Under the pieces are notes generated by a model. It saw only the letters and a program-made list of their open reading frames with translations. It was not told where the DNA came from and ran no database searches. From Cerrena zonata (lineage: Eukaryota > Basidiomycota > Agaricomycetes > Polyporales > Cerrenaceae): DNA of 64,000 nucleotides. Made by a program: the position numbers and the translations under genes. Below are positions 33,879 to 47,000 of the stretch, one piece after another. The stretch spans positions 460,138 through 524,137 of the forward strand of contig JASBNA010000032.1 of assembly GCA_038087015.1 (NCBI GenBank), given 5' to 3'. Position 1 is the first letter of the stretch; each line of letters begins with the position of its first letter.

Positions 33879-34632
33879 ATTGAATGGAATGCTGCTGTTG
33901 GAGTGCTGGGAGAGAAACTGACTCAATTCTGCCCCGAGAAGCTGAATGATAGATAAGGGCGAGGATCATATCGCAGGCCCGTTGTAAGGTGCGGCAGCTC
34001 GCCGTGTGAGCTATCTACACAAGGCAGAGATATTCTTGCGTTCTTCTCTCATGACAGACAGATCGCTGTTTATTGCACGGTGGACGATGTCGAGCTTCCG
34101 AGACTCGACCAGAGGCCAGTGAGGTTAATTGACAAGACATGATGGTGCCGCGACAGGGCGTAGAAGTGGTGTGGCTGCTTTCCCGGTTCCTTAGTACCAT
34201 CAATGGTACATAATGCATACACGCTGGTCGGACTTGTTTCGTAACTCAAGTTCCAGTCCTGGCGACAGTTGTTATTTGTAGAAGGAAGAGTCCATAAGGA
34301 TCCCGGATTCTCAATTCTGATCACACTCCAATAGCATCCCGATCACTTTGCACGTTGTAAACACGCTGTCCCAAGAAGTTCGGAACCGTGGACTAGAGAT
34401 TGAATTTGAACTGTTACTTGCCACTACAACAGCTGCCCGCAGTGCCCGCAGAGGTGAGAGCAAGAGGTATACCAAGAAAGTGTATTTCCATTGAAACTAG
34501 CTTGTACATCGTATCCTTAATAGAGATGGGCTAACTATAGATCGTTGCAATATATGATAGAGTAGATTTAAAGTATCCAAATAGTTTCACTGTGAAACAT
34601 TACCTAGAATGTGGTGGGAGGTGCCGAGTCGA
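33879..34632. other. Spacer between amidase and hydantoinase genes
   Basis: Promoter of the hydantoinase-DUF917 gene and 3' region of the amidase. Short open frames at 34015-34324 (-) show no motif. Nothing else seen. Confidence 0.5.
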
Positions 34633-36708
34633 TCAGTAAAATTCCTTCTGCACAAACGCTCTGCCGGTCTCTTTCATAGCATTCTCCAAAACTTTCATAC
34701 CCTCCAACACCTTCTCTTCTTCGAATCGGCGCCCAACAATTTGAACAGAAAGGGGGAGGCCGTCCATTGCGACCGCGTCATAACATGAGTACATAGACCG
34801 AGCAGCATCGTTAAGCTTATTGTATGCTTCTGTTTTCTGGAAGTTATCGGGCAATGCATCAAGCGAGCGGTCAACAGTACCAGCCGGTATTACGCCCGCT
34901 GTGAAGTCAAGCTGTGAAACAAGCAAGGCAAGCGTCAGAAGGTTACACTACCCCGAGAGTTAGAGCTTAACTTACGACATTGTAAATGAATGCATAGCTT
35001 GCTGATAACAAAGTCGCCTTCGCAGTTTTACCTTTGGGCATGGGTGGAAGTGGGTGTGCAACTGTCAGTAGGAAATCAACACCCTGATCTTTGAAAGCCT
35101 TGGTCCATGCAGCTTTCTGCTCCTCTCGGCGCAGAACTAGAGCGTGCTCCTCGGCAACCGAGATGGGATGGAGAGTTTCTGATAAATCTGCGAAGGCGTT
35201 GTTACGACCAGTAGGTTTCGAAAAAATTCTCAACATAGACGCGATGAGGCGCTTGACGAACAGAGGAAGCTTGAGCGTTGCACGATAATCCATCATAGCG
35301 TCACTCAGGGCCTCGGTAGCAGAAAGCGGCGCGGCGATAGTATCAGCTGAGCACATCAAAGTCAATAAACGGAAACAACAACGAAAACTAACCCTTGATA
35401 GGCATCATTCTTACCTGAGTCTGCGCCTAAGAACTCGAAACCGATCTTCAAGGTTTCTAGTATGCTTGGCGGATTGCTGGCCAACAGTGAACACCAGACT
35501 CACACGAGAAGTCGGTATCCGTAAACTTACAAGTCGACTACCTCATGTCCCATCTTCTTCAACGACTCCACCGCGGACTTCAATGCGCGTTCACATGCGG
35601 GTGTTGGCGGAATTATGCCTGGATGCTGAAGTTAGTATCTAGACGAAGAACTCCGCATTGACTTCGAGATCATGAACCTTACCATCATTCCATATCACAC
35701 CCCATCTCGGTTTCCTACCGGTTAGTACGAAGTCCACAGGACGCCACGGCATAGGAACACACTGATGGTGGAGCAACTCTAAGTCAACCTAGGCTGTACG
35801 GGGGGAAAGTGGACGAAAACAAGCTGACTGTGTGATCATATTCCCAAGGCTTCATGTCGACCACTCTTTCCCAGAATGCGATCAGATCGTCTAGGTTCTT
35901 CCCCATCGGGGAAGGAATGGTTTGTATGCTCTCCATCCCTCCCGGAGCAGTATGTGAGCCGTACGCAGGAAAACGGCCCCATGACGCTTTCATGCCGTAT
36001 ACACCACAATACGCAGGAGGGAAGCGCACGCTGCCTCCAATATCAGAAGCAATCTCTATCTTGCTCCCATGGTAGGCTAGTAGCGCAGCGCCACCACCCG
36101 TGGAAGCACCAGGAGAGAACTTGGGGTTGTAGGGGTTGCTGGATTCTCCGAACAGGTCGGATTTGGTTTCGAACGACAATAATCCCGTAGGGACAGTCGT
36201 TTTGACATGGATGAGAGCACCAGCATCTCGAAGTAAGTGTACGATAGCAGCGGAGGATGTAGCGGGTTTTCCAGATTTACCGGAGAACCCTAAGGTAGTG
36301 TCATAACCCTCGACATCGAAACAGTCTTTGATACTGACTGGGACGCCAGATAAGGGTTTGTTCAGGACAACGTTCGAAAGTCCTTCCTCGAACATAAAGT
36401 CCGTCAAGCAATTAGTGCTTTCTTGGGCCAATAGACATTTCTTGCCATGGGCGGACAGAATAGCTGCCGGGGTAACGGTTCCGGCATTACATTCTGCAAC
36501 CAGTTGTGTTAGGGATAATTGCAGGACGCGGTGGTCCAGGTCAGTCAGAGGAGCAGAGTATTCAGGCGTTAGTCGTTGAATCTTCTCTGCCCGTTCTTTC
36601 TGCTTCTTCGCACTACGATCGAGTTAGAAGCATGATCAGCGGAAACGTCGTGGGTAGAGAGGAACGAATGTCATACCAGGCGGCACGATGTTCTGAGCCG
36701 TTGAACAT
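34633..36708 (-). CDS. Amidase-signature family amidase
   Basis: Hydrolyses carboxylic amides to acids and ammonia. Seven exons (36708-36677, 36612-35829, 35788-35683, 35618-35531, 35476-35415, 35346-34976, 34911-34633) give 573 residues in phase, normal for fungal amidases. The catalytic Lys is in GVPVSIKDCFDVEGYDTT. The signature runs from SPGASTGGGAALLAYHGSKI to the nucleophile region ASDIGGSVRFPPAYCGVYG, giving the Ser-cisSer-Lys triad. Later family markers are VPMPWRPVDF, KPRWGVIWNDG and MDGLPLSVQIVGRRFEEEKV. No signal peptide, so probably cytosolic. Its position next to the hydantoinase-DUF917 gene on the same strand suggests a shared catabolic role, for example in cyclic ureide or amide breakdown; this is inference. 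Confidence 0.94.
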
Positions 36709-37688
36709 AGCTACGCAAGAAGGAGGAAAGAAGGGGAGGGGCAGATCTGTTGTCAGAGCTGGTGTGGTTTACTTGCATTTATATGGCCGGGACGGTGATC
36801 CTGATTCGTCACAGCGCAAAGAAACTAGGGGAATCTGAACGCCCACGTAACGCTCAAGATGGGTTTAGTGCTTGGAGTGTTTTATGTGATAGGGCAAGAA
36901 GCAAGTGACAAGTAACGGACAACCGGTAACCAGAGGAATAGAGATCGCGCTCAGATGGGGCTACAGCGCGAACCAACACAAAGATTCAGGCCCCAGGCGA
37001 AAAATAACCGGCTTCCGTCGAGTTTCTCAGAGATGTGATCATTTGCTGTCTCGACGGAGTTCGGTGTTTTGTTATTCATGTTGGTTCCGCACTGAGGGAG
37101 CATGGGTAATGCATGGCTGGAGCTGACAAGACTTTGTGAGATGGTGCGTGTAGTGCCAAAGTTCATTCCGACATCAGCGCGAAACCGGAGGAATGGAGCT
37201 CGGAAACATCCCAGAAAGGGTCGATCCCTGCCTCGATCGGACATGTGAACACGAGGCGAGCTACATTCAGTTGGGTTAGGAACGCTGCTAAGCTGGAGAG
37301 ATAGCATAGGAATAACTCTCTGGGTCTATGATAGCATGAAGCTTTTGCTTTCCGGCAGAAGCTGGCTGGGACTCGCGACACGAGGCTGTTGATGCATGGC
37401 ACAGTGCACGAGTGGTCCAGAACGAACACCTGTCCAGGCTGGAAGAAAGAAGTCAACCTTGTCACAGACTTGTGGCAATAAATTACACTATTTTTCTCAC
37501 GCCTACAAGGACTCTGCACACCTCCTCTGAAACGCTGCCTCCACACCTGCAAATTTCAAGAAATGGCTGTGACTACCCGCTGCTACATTTACAACCGCAT
37601 AAATCAGTCTCTCACCCATATCCGCGTCTCTCAAGAAAATGTACAAATACAATAATGATACAGTGGGGTGTGGCGGGCCAGGTGATGT
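36709..37688. other. Intergenic region
   Basis: Upstream of the amidase and downstream of the acidic conserved protein gene. Overlapping open frames up to 129 codons on the minus strand (37163-37552) have no domain and no coherent splice chain. Nothing further supported. Confidence 0.5.
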
Positions 37689-38612
37689 CTAGGAGTCCAT
37701 CTCGACGTCTTCACTCCCCCGGTGTTTGTCATTTTGGCTGTTGGGCTGCAACGGCCTCTCCTCTTCGATGTCCTCCAGATCACTGAGACTGAATATCTCG
37801 TCATAGGGAAGGTCCCCCAGTCCAAGCTCGTACTCTTCTATATAAGCGGCCAGCTCTTCCTCTTCCGGGTCTTCCGGTGCAGCTAGTTGCGGTTCTTCTA
37901 TAGGGAGTCCGATAATTGAGGAGGGTGCGGCGCATCATTTCAAAAGGTACTTACCTCGTAATTCGTTTTCCCACTCCGTGACATCATCAAAGTCAGGATC
38001 GAACGAAGAGCCTACTTCCTGGGCATACGATACGCGATACTGGTGCTGCTGTTTCCGTTTGACACTGGACATAATACGACCAAACAGCTGGAACGTATCT
38101 AAGCCGGATGTAATGTGTCGGAATGAAGCGTAGAACATTACCTCATCGTTGAGAATGGCATCCTCGTCCTCGGACCCATCAAAGTCCATCATGTCATCTG
38201 GGCCGTCACTGCTGTATTCGCTGCTCATTCGTCGCTTCCCGTCGATCCTCCGTTGTCGGTCCTTTTGAGCACGTTCAAGGCACTGTGAGCGAAACCGTTC
38301 CCGTAGCAGGGTTTTACGGTTTTCATCAGCGGAAATTGTGGTAGGTGTGGCTGTCAGAGCTCGAGAGTTTGAGGAAGCATGGTTTCTGTTGGTGTCTCGT
38401 CGGGTTGATTGTCGTGACCGTGATGCACTAGGTGTAGATGTTGCATGAGTCTTGTATTGAGAACGTCTCCTAGCCTGCGCAGCAGAGACAGGTGATGATG
38501 CGGGTGACGAGGCTAAGGGTGAGGAATTAAGTGGCAAGAATGAGCAATCTTTCGATCTGGAAGGTGTTTTGGGAGTAAACATAGAGGGCACAGCCATTGA
38601 AGCAAAAGACAT
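37689..38612 (-). CDS. Conserved acidic nuclear-like protein, RPA-interacting-protein-like
   Basis: Three exons (38612-38142, 38087-37955, 37897-37689) give 270 residues. The N-terminal 90 residues are Ser/Pro/Arg-rich. Then comes the basic helix ENRKTLLRERFRSQCLERAQ followed by RRIDGKRR, next a strongly acidic stretch (DGPDDMMDFDGSEDEDAI), and LFGRIMSSVKRKQQHQYRVS leading to FDPDFDDVTEWENELRE. The C-terminus is acidic. The order of basic helix, acidic spacer and tryptophan motif resembles N-terminal parts of RPA-interacting proteins, but I cannot confirm this. The first intron (38088-38141) is 54 nt, stop-free and a multiple of three. Retention would insert 18 residues, so two isoforms are possible. 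Confidence 0.72.
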
Positions 38613-39408
38613 ATTGGTGGGTGTAGGAGTTACAGTAAGAAATAGCGAGCCCAGTCGCGAGCTTACTCGTCCGACTAATTAGCCTGATCCGCGGGACGCG
38701 CTGTCACGCTAAACAAGGCTTCACGCGCTGTCACACCGCGTTGTTTGCTCTTGTTGTCGCTAATGGTTCATTATCATCTTGACCATAACATCTTACTTGA
38801 GCCACTACTAGTCGTCTATTGCGTACGTCACGGTAAGCACGAGATATGAACGAAAAAGGATGTATCCAGAGAATAGCGGTAGCACCAACGGAAACTCTGG
38901 AACCCTTCGCGAGTTTAAGTGTCACTAGCACTAAGTCCAATAGTTGTAACGACGGAGTATACATTTTCGTCAGCCCTGAGTATGATTTACAAGGTCCGCC
39001 GACGCTCTGCTCCGGCGTACTACAATGTACATCAGACAGAAAAGCTGTAATGGGAAGGGGGCATACCTACAAACTTGAAAGAACAGGTGAAACTGCCAGT
39101 GACCATTCCGAATGAACAACACCTGTTACCAAGAAAAGGAAAACGGCAAGCCAAATAAGCGCAAACAGGTATCCGGAGAATTGTAATATAAGGAGTGATG
39201 TAAAGAATTGCATGGCCCATATTTCTAGGCATAGGATTTCTTTTCTTACCAAGTACTGGCACCAGATCCGGACTTCGAGTGTCCATTTTGATGGGCGCTC
39301 TCAGCTATCTAATTTAGTAGGGTCTCGAACACGGTGGCTTGACAAGTTTGACATTTACACCATTGTGACATTCCAACATATTACACACATTCTCATTCTG
39401 GCATTCTC
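38613..39408. other. Divergent promoter region with possible small ORFs
   Basis: Separates the acidic-protein gene (-) and the cyclophilin (+). Contains the 12-bp direct repeat listed separately. Minus-strand frames at 38731-38964 and 39067-39252 (one strongly hydrophobic) look partly coding, but I could not join them into one gene with consistent phases, so none is called. Confidence 0.4.
38696..38734. repeat. Direct repeat of 12 bp near start codon
   Basis: ACGCGCTGTCAC occurs exactly at 38696-38707 and 38723-38734, a 27-bp repeat period, 84-122 nt upstream of the minus-strand ATG at 38612. A paired regulatory site is the simplest reading. Confidence 0.5.
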
Positions 39409-40244
39409 ATGTCTGAAGTATATCTCGAGATTCACATCGGAAATAAAGACGAGCACGATCGGGACAAAGCAGTGTATGATGCTACCGTGGCCCTACTAGA
39501 GAAGAATGCGTCGATCTATGGTTTGCCATCGTCGGCGGAGCTGCTCTCAGAAGAGCAACAGAGTATCCTCCAGGAACTCGATGTACTGTGCCTACTTGAC
39601 TCATCGTTCGATTCTAATGGATTAATAAAGACAACTCCATTAGAGTTCTCTGAAGATGCGATTCGAGCCACCGAGACCTCTGTGTGCAGGCAGACTGGTC
39701 TTCAAACTAGACCAGTCTCCTGGATTAGCTAAATCCCGGGCGAATTTTATAGCCTTGTGCACAGGCGAAAAGGGGACATGTAAGAACGCGCCGAACAAGC
39801 GACTACATTATCTCGATACCCCTGTCCATCGTATTGTCAAAGGGTTTGTTGCGCAAGGTGGCGATGTTACCAGGGGGGACGGCAGCGGAGGAGAGGTCCG
39901 TTCCCGTTCTTTCATTTCCCTTCTATTAATCAATATTACTCATCATGTACGAACCAAAGTCTATCTATGGGAAGAACTTCAACGACGAGAAAGACGGCCT
40001 GAAGAAAAAGATGCACCGCGGATCACTGGCGATGGCCAACTCTGGGAAGAACTCCAATTCATCACAATACTTCGTCGTCCTGACTGATGACGAGGTAAAG
40101 TTGAACAAAATGAACGGGAAGTACGTCGTCTTCGGGGACGTCGTTCAGGGGCATGATGTGCTGGATAAATTAGATGAGGTCGGTGGAGGGGCCGATGGCA
40201 AACCTAGTCTTCCTGTGTGGGTCAGTGCCTGTGGGATGTGTTAA
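39409..40244 (+). CDS. Divergent cyclophilin-type peptidyl-prolyl isomerase
   Basis: Three exons (39409-39582, 39644-39895, 39960-40244) give 236 residues. About 75 N-terminal residues, beginning MSEVYLEIHIGNKDEHDRDK, precede the cyclophilin fold. The fold is recognised by LAKSRANFIALCTGEKGT, YLDTPVHRIVKGFVAQGGD, SIYGKNFNDEKDG, MHRGSLAMANSGKNSNSSQY and YVVFGDVVQGHDVLDKLDEV. The catalytic Arg (in PVHRIVKGF), Phe and Gln are kept. The Trp that contacts cyclosporin in human CypA is absent, and the GKHVVFG His is Tyr. Prolyl isomerase activity is therefore plausible but drug sensitivity doubtful. No signal peptide, so cytosolic or nuclear. Confidence 0.88.
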
Positions 40245-41010
40245 TTTAGAGGAGAGATGAAAAGATTTTGTAGTACGAAGATCAGGTCTCAGTGAGTGTA
40301 TTTGACAGAACCTTGTTGATCCAGCTTGAGAATAGCTCGGACTGCATATTCCGAGATTACCTTAGCTGATCAGGATCAGGAACCGTCTTATACTTCGTAA
40401 GTCTAAAAGATCCAATAATACACATTAAAGCTCCACATATTTCGCACCCTGGTGCTGTTTTTAGTTCTGTATGTTGACATGTAAAGATGAAGATTTGTAA
40501 CGATCTGACTACTTATTTTGATTAATGATAACATACTCAACAGAGTAGATCTTGTGGTGAGGTACCCAATTGAATTGTCAGAACTTTACTGTGATACCGA
40601 GATATCCGCATAGAGTTGTTTTGGGCACCGCCAAGTCTCTAAAGCGTTGAAAAGGGCGAGACTGCCACGTACATGGGAAGTAGACTTTGCAATAGCTGGG
40701 CATATCTTAGGTACGTTTACTTACATAGTAAGTACCCCCTGTAATTTGTTCCTGTTCGTCGTTAGTTTATGTGGCCTCAAGGCTAAGGATAGGGCTGGAC
40801 ACATTTTACTCCGAGCCGCCTGAGTCGGCTGCAAACTTATTCACTTGCCAAATTTAGACGTCGTACTAAGCGCGGACTTATGCTGAAACCCTGTCGACAG
40901 CTTGAGTACAATCTTGTTACCACAAGGTTCATGATGAACGCCACGGCCCCGCAACTCTGAACATAGTCCTAGCCACTTTGGATTAGTGACCTGGTAGTAT
41001 CTGTGGTAAA
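40245..41010. other. Intergenic region, promoter of the PAG1-like gene
   Basis: AT-rich spacer between two plus-strand genes. No open frame of note, no RNA gene recognised. Confidence 0.5.
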
Positions 41011-44000
41011 ATGGGGTCGGAAGGGATACAAATCAATATACCAGGTATGTACATCAATATCTTTATTTCCCGTCGATGATTCAAGCTTTCTGTACTAGAC
41101 TTTGATGACGATGATTTCAATTCAACACCTCTCTTCGGTCGTACACAAAATAGTCTATGGGGTGCCTCTGCTGGCTCGGGCTCTGAATCTCCAACTCTCT
41201 TGACACCTGTGCTTGAACGCGGTGACCGGAGCTACTTTCATTCTCGCGGAGACTCCGTTGCTTCGGAAGACTCTTCACATTCCATACAACTTTCCAGTCG
41301 GAAAATCCGAACACCTTTCGCTCATTCTGCTCAGTCCTCCGTCGCTACTACAACCAGCTCTCCCTTCACCAAGAAGGGGTCTTTTGCTTCACTTCGAAAT
41401 GCTTTCAAAAGCTCAAAGTCAACTGAAGTTGCGCCCCCTCTGCCACCTCTGGATCAGCAGGCTTATCCAGCGCTAACAAATCCCTTCAATCGTTCTACCT
41501 CTTCTCTCGCCCATCATACTTCTCGCCCCTCCGTCAATGCCAGTGTATCGGTGTTCAGACCATCAACCCCAGCTTCACATGAAGCCCGAGGTCGGAGAGC
41601 ACCTTCTCGGTCAAATGGACATACACCTGCTAAATCGCAACACTCTAATTCTGGGTCCATCTTTCACTTCTCCGATGGTGACAGTGATGTCGGACAGAGT
41701 TTTTCCCTCAGCTCTCCTCCACCTGTCCCACCTGTTCCCCACAGTTTTGGTAACTTTCCTATCATCGAGACTGAATCCATACACGAAATGGAAGACCAGG
41801 TCGTCATGGACGCAAAAACACCTTCCGACTTCGCTCTGCATGCTATCTTCATGCGCTTCGCTACCTCGGCTGAAGCTTTGGTCGCGGAATTTATTAACCA
41901 GCCATATGTACGTGATCACTGAATCCGAACCAGACTGCTGATTTATTAACTTGTCCTTCTCGAAAGGATCGTGACCCTCTTCTAGAAACATTTATGGGTG
42001 CTGGCGTCGACAGTAAATTTGACGGTCTCCTGCAGTCCCTCGGGAAAATTGCGCAGAAACACGCAAAGTCTGTCGTGGAATCTATATTGCGATGGCGCAG
42101 GAGCCAACTCGAAGGCACAGAGTTGCAACGCAGTCAATACAGCGTGAAGGCAGTGAGGGCCTTGGATTCCACGGCTATTGTTGCAGAGCGCAAGATGTTG
42201 ACTTCTACGTATATCATGTGCCGTGCACTGGTTATCGCAACTAAAGACATTTCGAAGGAATCCCTTGGAGAAAGCGTCGGAAATAGCTTGGAGGAAATGA
42301 CATTTGAGCAATTCCGACGTCCCGATCACAAGATGCTGACCTCGGTGAACCACAAAGCCATTGCTGATCTCTATGCAGTCTTACTTGGAAATCTAACCGA
42401 AATACGGTATGTTCTCACATCTTTTGTTTCGATTTCCTTTTTTTCTCATTGCTATGAAGATTTGAATCTGTAACGGATCGTTTCCTCCACGAGCTTGGTC
42501 CTATCGCCGCGGGCCAAGTCCCCAAGGATTCCGATTTCAAATTTGAAACGTTGGTGAAGGGCTTGCGATATATCCAGATTAAGGTGGGATCGTCGATGTC
42601 TTTTGACCGCATGGTTCTCATCGGTGTGCCTAGGTTTGGCCACCGGAACGTTTCGAAGAAGGTGCCGAGTTTTTCGAACCATTGTCCAAGTCCTTCGGAA
42701 ATGCGCATGGGAATCGACTGAAGTCTGCTTTTGCCGAAACGCTTGTACACATGCTGCATCCAATTGCCAAAGTGAGTTTGATTTAAAATACACTCGAGGC
42801 GGGAGTTCTACAACGTGTTGTTGTAACAGACTGCACAAGCGGAAGTGAACCACCCCGACTGGGCGAAGGCTATTGAGTTAATTTACCCCAAAGCCAAAGA
42901 TATGATGAGCAAGCCTCGTTATTGGCACGTTGCGTATCCATTGGCAGTCACGAGCCTTTGTGTTGCGCCGACCGATTTTTTCCTGCGGAATTGGTTTGCT
43001 TGCTTTGAAGCTGGCCTTGGCAAGATGAAGGTACATTTCCTTTTTCTCCTGTTCATTGTACGGTGCTAACCGACTTCCAGGAACGACCCTATCGAATGAC
43101 CATACTCAATGGTATCATGCGCCTAATATGGACATACCTATACAGATGTCATGAACCTGCATCCACGGCGTCTCAGAAATTGGAGAATCTTGCGAAAAAC
43201 TTCTTTCCGTCTAATCGACACACAATCTTTCCGCAAGAAGAACGGCTGGAACCATTCATCTATATGGTCCATTTCATTCTATCACGGCATATTGATGTCG
43301 GAACCGAAATTTGTTTGGATCTCCTTCAAGCAAAGACTGTTGCATCACTTTCATCCAATTCTACATTTAATCTAGCCCCAGAACGAACCGCGATAGCCGC
43401 ACAAGCAATCTTACTGACGCTTCATCAGTTCGAGCGAGAAGAACCAGTTCCTGCCTGGCCATCCGACCCGGACTTCACACAAACTCCATCCACTTCGGAG
43501 TATCCCACATCCTCGAATCCTTTGCAAACTCCCATTACTCGTGCAGGCGTGCAAGATTTGATCGAGCAAAGCGGAAATTGTTTGACGACGTTGGCTAGCG
43601 TCTGTTTCCAGTCTGTTGGACGTATGTCAGTATTGGACGATCAGTGGTCTGCCGCACGTCTCGGCCCTGTGTATGAGGAAGGGCACAACGAGATTATTCG
43701 ACATCATGCTGAAGGGTCTTTCGCATATCCTCAGAGTCTGGTTGCCGCAATCAGCATTGTGCAGACCGGTTTCCGTACATGGCCTCGACTATTGCATTCG
43801 AGTCTCCCACTTGAAGACGCGTTGGACATGCTTCTCCGTGGCGTCATTCACGTCGAACCCGCACTTGGGGACGTTGCCTCCCACGCCTTACTCCGGTTTC
43901 TACACGATAAGGAGGAAGTACACGCTATACTACGCCGATTTTGTGCGGTGTTATTCGATCCGCAGAGCATAGCTATGGAAGGGACTGGGACACGCTTGAT

Positions 44001-47000
44001 GACCGACTCTGCTCGGCTTCTAGATCTTTGGTATAAGACTCTCGATACATGGGTTGAACATACTTTATCGCAGCCTGTGGACTCATTCACCGAGCTACAA
44101 AAGGATACGAACGAGTCCCTGTTCGGAGATGTTGCCAGTGGGTGTCTATTTCTATTGTCAAGCCACAAGTCCAACATCGTCGCAATTGCGGTAAAGTCTG
44201 TTCGACGGCTAGGAACATTACTACCCCATATATACCCATCCCCCCCAACACCGGAAGCATCACCACAGCCGTTCAGCATCATTCGTGCGCTTCTTGGAGA
44301 TATGTCACCCGACGTGTACCTCAACGGGTCAGAGGATTTGATGGACGCAGAGGAACTTTCGTCCCTCAATAGGTGGAGGAAGTTGCCTGCGACAGATGTT
44401 GCTTTACAAATTGCTGAAAGTGATCGCACTGTTGACCGTAATCTCTGGCTCCATATCTATCCTGCCTTCCTACAAGCATGCATGGAACACCATCCTCCGC
44501 TCATCGATCTTTTGTGTGAAAAACTCAAGGTTTCCGCTTCTCGATACCACCCTCTCATTGTACAGCTGTCTGGTGTCACAACACGGTCACCCGTAGGAGC
44601 ATCACAGCGCCCAGGGACCACTCCCGAGAAAGAGGGGGCTAAAGCCATTTTGGATCACAGATTTGTAGTACACCAGTGGCACTTATGGTTAAAGTTACTA
44701 TGCACAACCGCACCAGTCCCTGATATGCGCTCGGCAAGCCGGGACCATGTTCGCGCTCGGTCTGAAGCTAACGTGCAAAGGGAAAGTTTGAACTCTGCGC
44801 GCGACCTGTTCAAATATCTCAGCCAATTCCTTGATTCAGATCATCTCATATTCCGTGAAACCGCCGTGTCATGCATCAGCTGCCTACCCTCTCATGGGTA
44901 CTCTGTCCTACTTGAGGATCTCAGCACCCTTGCCACTCGCCAATTCTTCGATGACACGAGATCTAAATCTACGTCCAATCCCTCCACGATTGGGCGAATT
45001 CGCCGCCAGGAACGTTTTCATACTGCCGTCGCCCGGATTTACTTCCTCACTGCACACAATCTCCAAAGTCAACGGTCGTCTAGCAAACAAATAGCGCTAA
45101 CGAATGTGCTGAAGTACGTGCGCAAAATGCAATCTTTCCTTTCGATGCCGGAGAATCGCGACCTCTTCTCCTTACAACGGCTTCGTCGCTATTTTTGTGG
45201 GACGGTGGAGCGTCTTTTTGATGGATTGGCGACGTTGAAGGATTCCGATCGTTTCATTCCTCCCGGAATGCACCTTGCATTGTATCGAATGTGCGAGGAA
45301 TGGTGTCAACTTGGTAAACAATCAGATGTTGTGAAGAAACGGCTCTTTTACATGCAATCTGCTGCTGCTCACTCTCCATCTGGCCAAGCTGAAGCCATTC
45401 AACGTTTTCAGACTGAGACCAAAACGCTTTCAAATGTGGCTGTCGGGGCAATGGCTTCCTTGATCGTAAGTCAACATTCTACCTACTCAATACTTGTCAC
45501 TTATCGTTCTCTATAGCAAAAGGCCTTCTTCCCTCCAGATATATCAGCTTCTCCCATCGATAGGGCTAATGCAGAGCAATACGAATCTCTCAAAGCGTCA
45601 CAAACTTTAGATCGGCTAACCGCTATTCTTGCTTCTTACAATGATCAGGTCCAGTCGTATGGAAAGTAGGTCAATTCGTTCATTCATGTGATAGCACGCT
45701 GACGTCATCACAGAAAAGCCTTGAGGTCCCTTCTTGCTTATTCCTCATACGATACTGTCTTTGCGGATGAAGCATTGCGTAGAGCTTTTGTGACCGCACG
45801 CAATATGAGCACAAGCAATGCCCGCTTCTTCGACGTAGTGTCGGACGTAATCTGTACCACAGAACATGGATTTAACTTCAGTCAAGTGGTTTGCTTAGGA
45901 CTATCAAACCTTTGTCATCCTCTCTCTGAGATACGACATCGTGCTTTCAATATGCTCGAAACTGTTCATGAACAAGCCGCGGGCATTATCTCCATAGTCC
46001 AGCACGAAGCTGCTGTAGGAAGTTCTGCGCCAAGCACGTATCTTCACGCCCATCGCTTGATCTCAGATGTCCTGTCCGGAGAACATCCGGACCAAGCCCT
46101 CAACGTCCTTGCTCAATTTTCGGGATGGATACCTCAGGTTTTTAGCGCGCAGGGAGACCAGGATGCTCTCATTCTCCTCCAGAGCTTGGAGTTTTGGGTC
46201 CCTAGTATCGATCTCACATCGCCAGACAAGTCGAACTTGTCCCGGGAGGGTCGAATTGCCATCTATCATCTAGTAACACTCACTCTACGCTACGCGGAAA
46301 CGCATGCAGAGCAAATATTTGTCATGTGGACCCGTTTAGTGGATGCACCATACCAAACAAACGGACAAGCGATCATTCGATTCCTCCTCGAACAGTCTAG
46401 CAAAGTCGGAAACCCTGTCTTTGCAGCTTGTGCTGCGAAAATTGTCGCATGCCTCTCACAGAGCGTTATTGGCAGGGATCTTTTTGCGGAACTATGCAGC
46501 GTCATTGTCCCTGCGCGCATGATCCCTAATTTGGACCATCGACTCGCAATCCCAGATGATGAGGAGCTCGAAATGTGGTCCGATCTTGACATCTTATTCT
46601 CCAATCAGCCTCGCATGTCTTTGGGAGTGGCCCAATTTTCTCTCCTCTTCCTAGCTGAAACCGCCGTAGAACGATACTGGGAGTTCCAGGATGAAGTGCC
46701 GATCTTACTGCACGGACTTTTTGTACATCTCGATCATAAGACTGACTTCGTGCGAGAGCGATCACGTCACATGCTCTTCCAACTCCTGCGGTCACATATA
46801 TCTGGATACGACGAACTACTGGACAGATCTTCATACTCGACGCGCTCAGAACTCAGGAAGTCTGTCGCACAGCTTCAGGAGGAGTTTGAAGCACGTGCAT
46901 GGAAAGATGACGATCTTGAGGAACAAACTTTGTCCAAAATGAAATGGCTTGTCGATCACATTGTCGCAATGTTGGAACCTTTGCATCCCAACGTGGCAGA

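Noticed and set aside
38731..38964. Minus-strand frame of 77 codons with text ILWIHPFSFISRAYRDVRNRR
   Set aside because: Looks faintly protein-like but cannot be joined to neighbours in phase, and no known motif.
39067..39252. Hydrophobic minus-strand frame (about 48-61 codons) in the promoter between the acidic protein and cyclophilin
   Set aside because: Could be a small membrane protein, but the splice options tried lead to quick stops and no family match; insufficient support.
46290..46604. Antisense frames of about 100 codons within the PAG1 gene
   Set aside because: Overlap a conserved coding exon on the other strand and show no motif.
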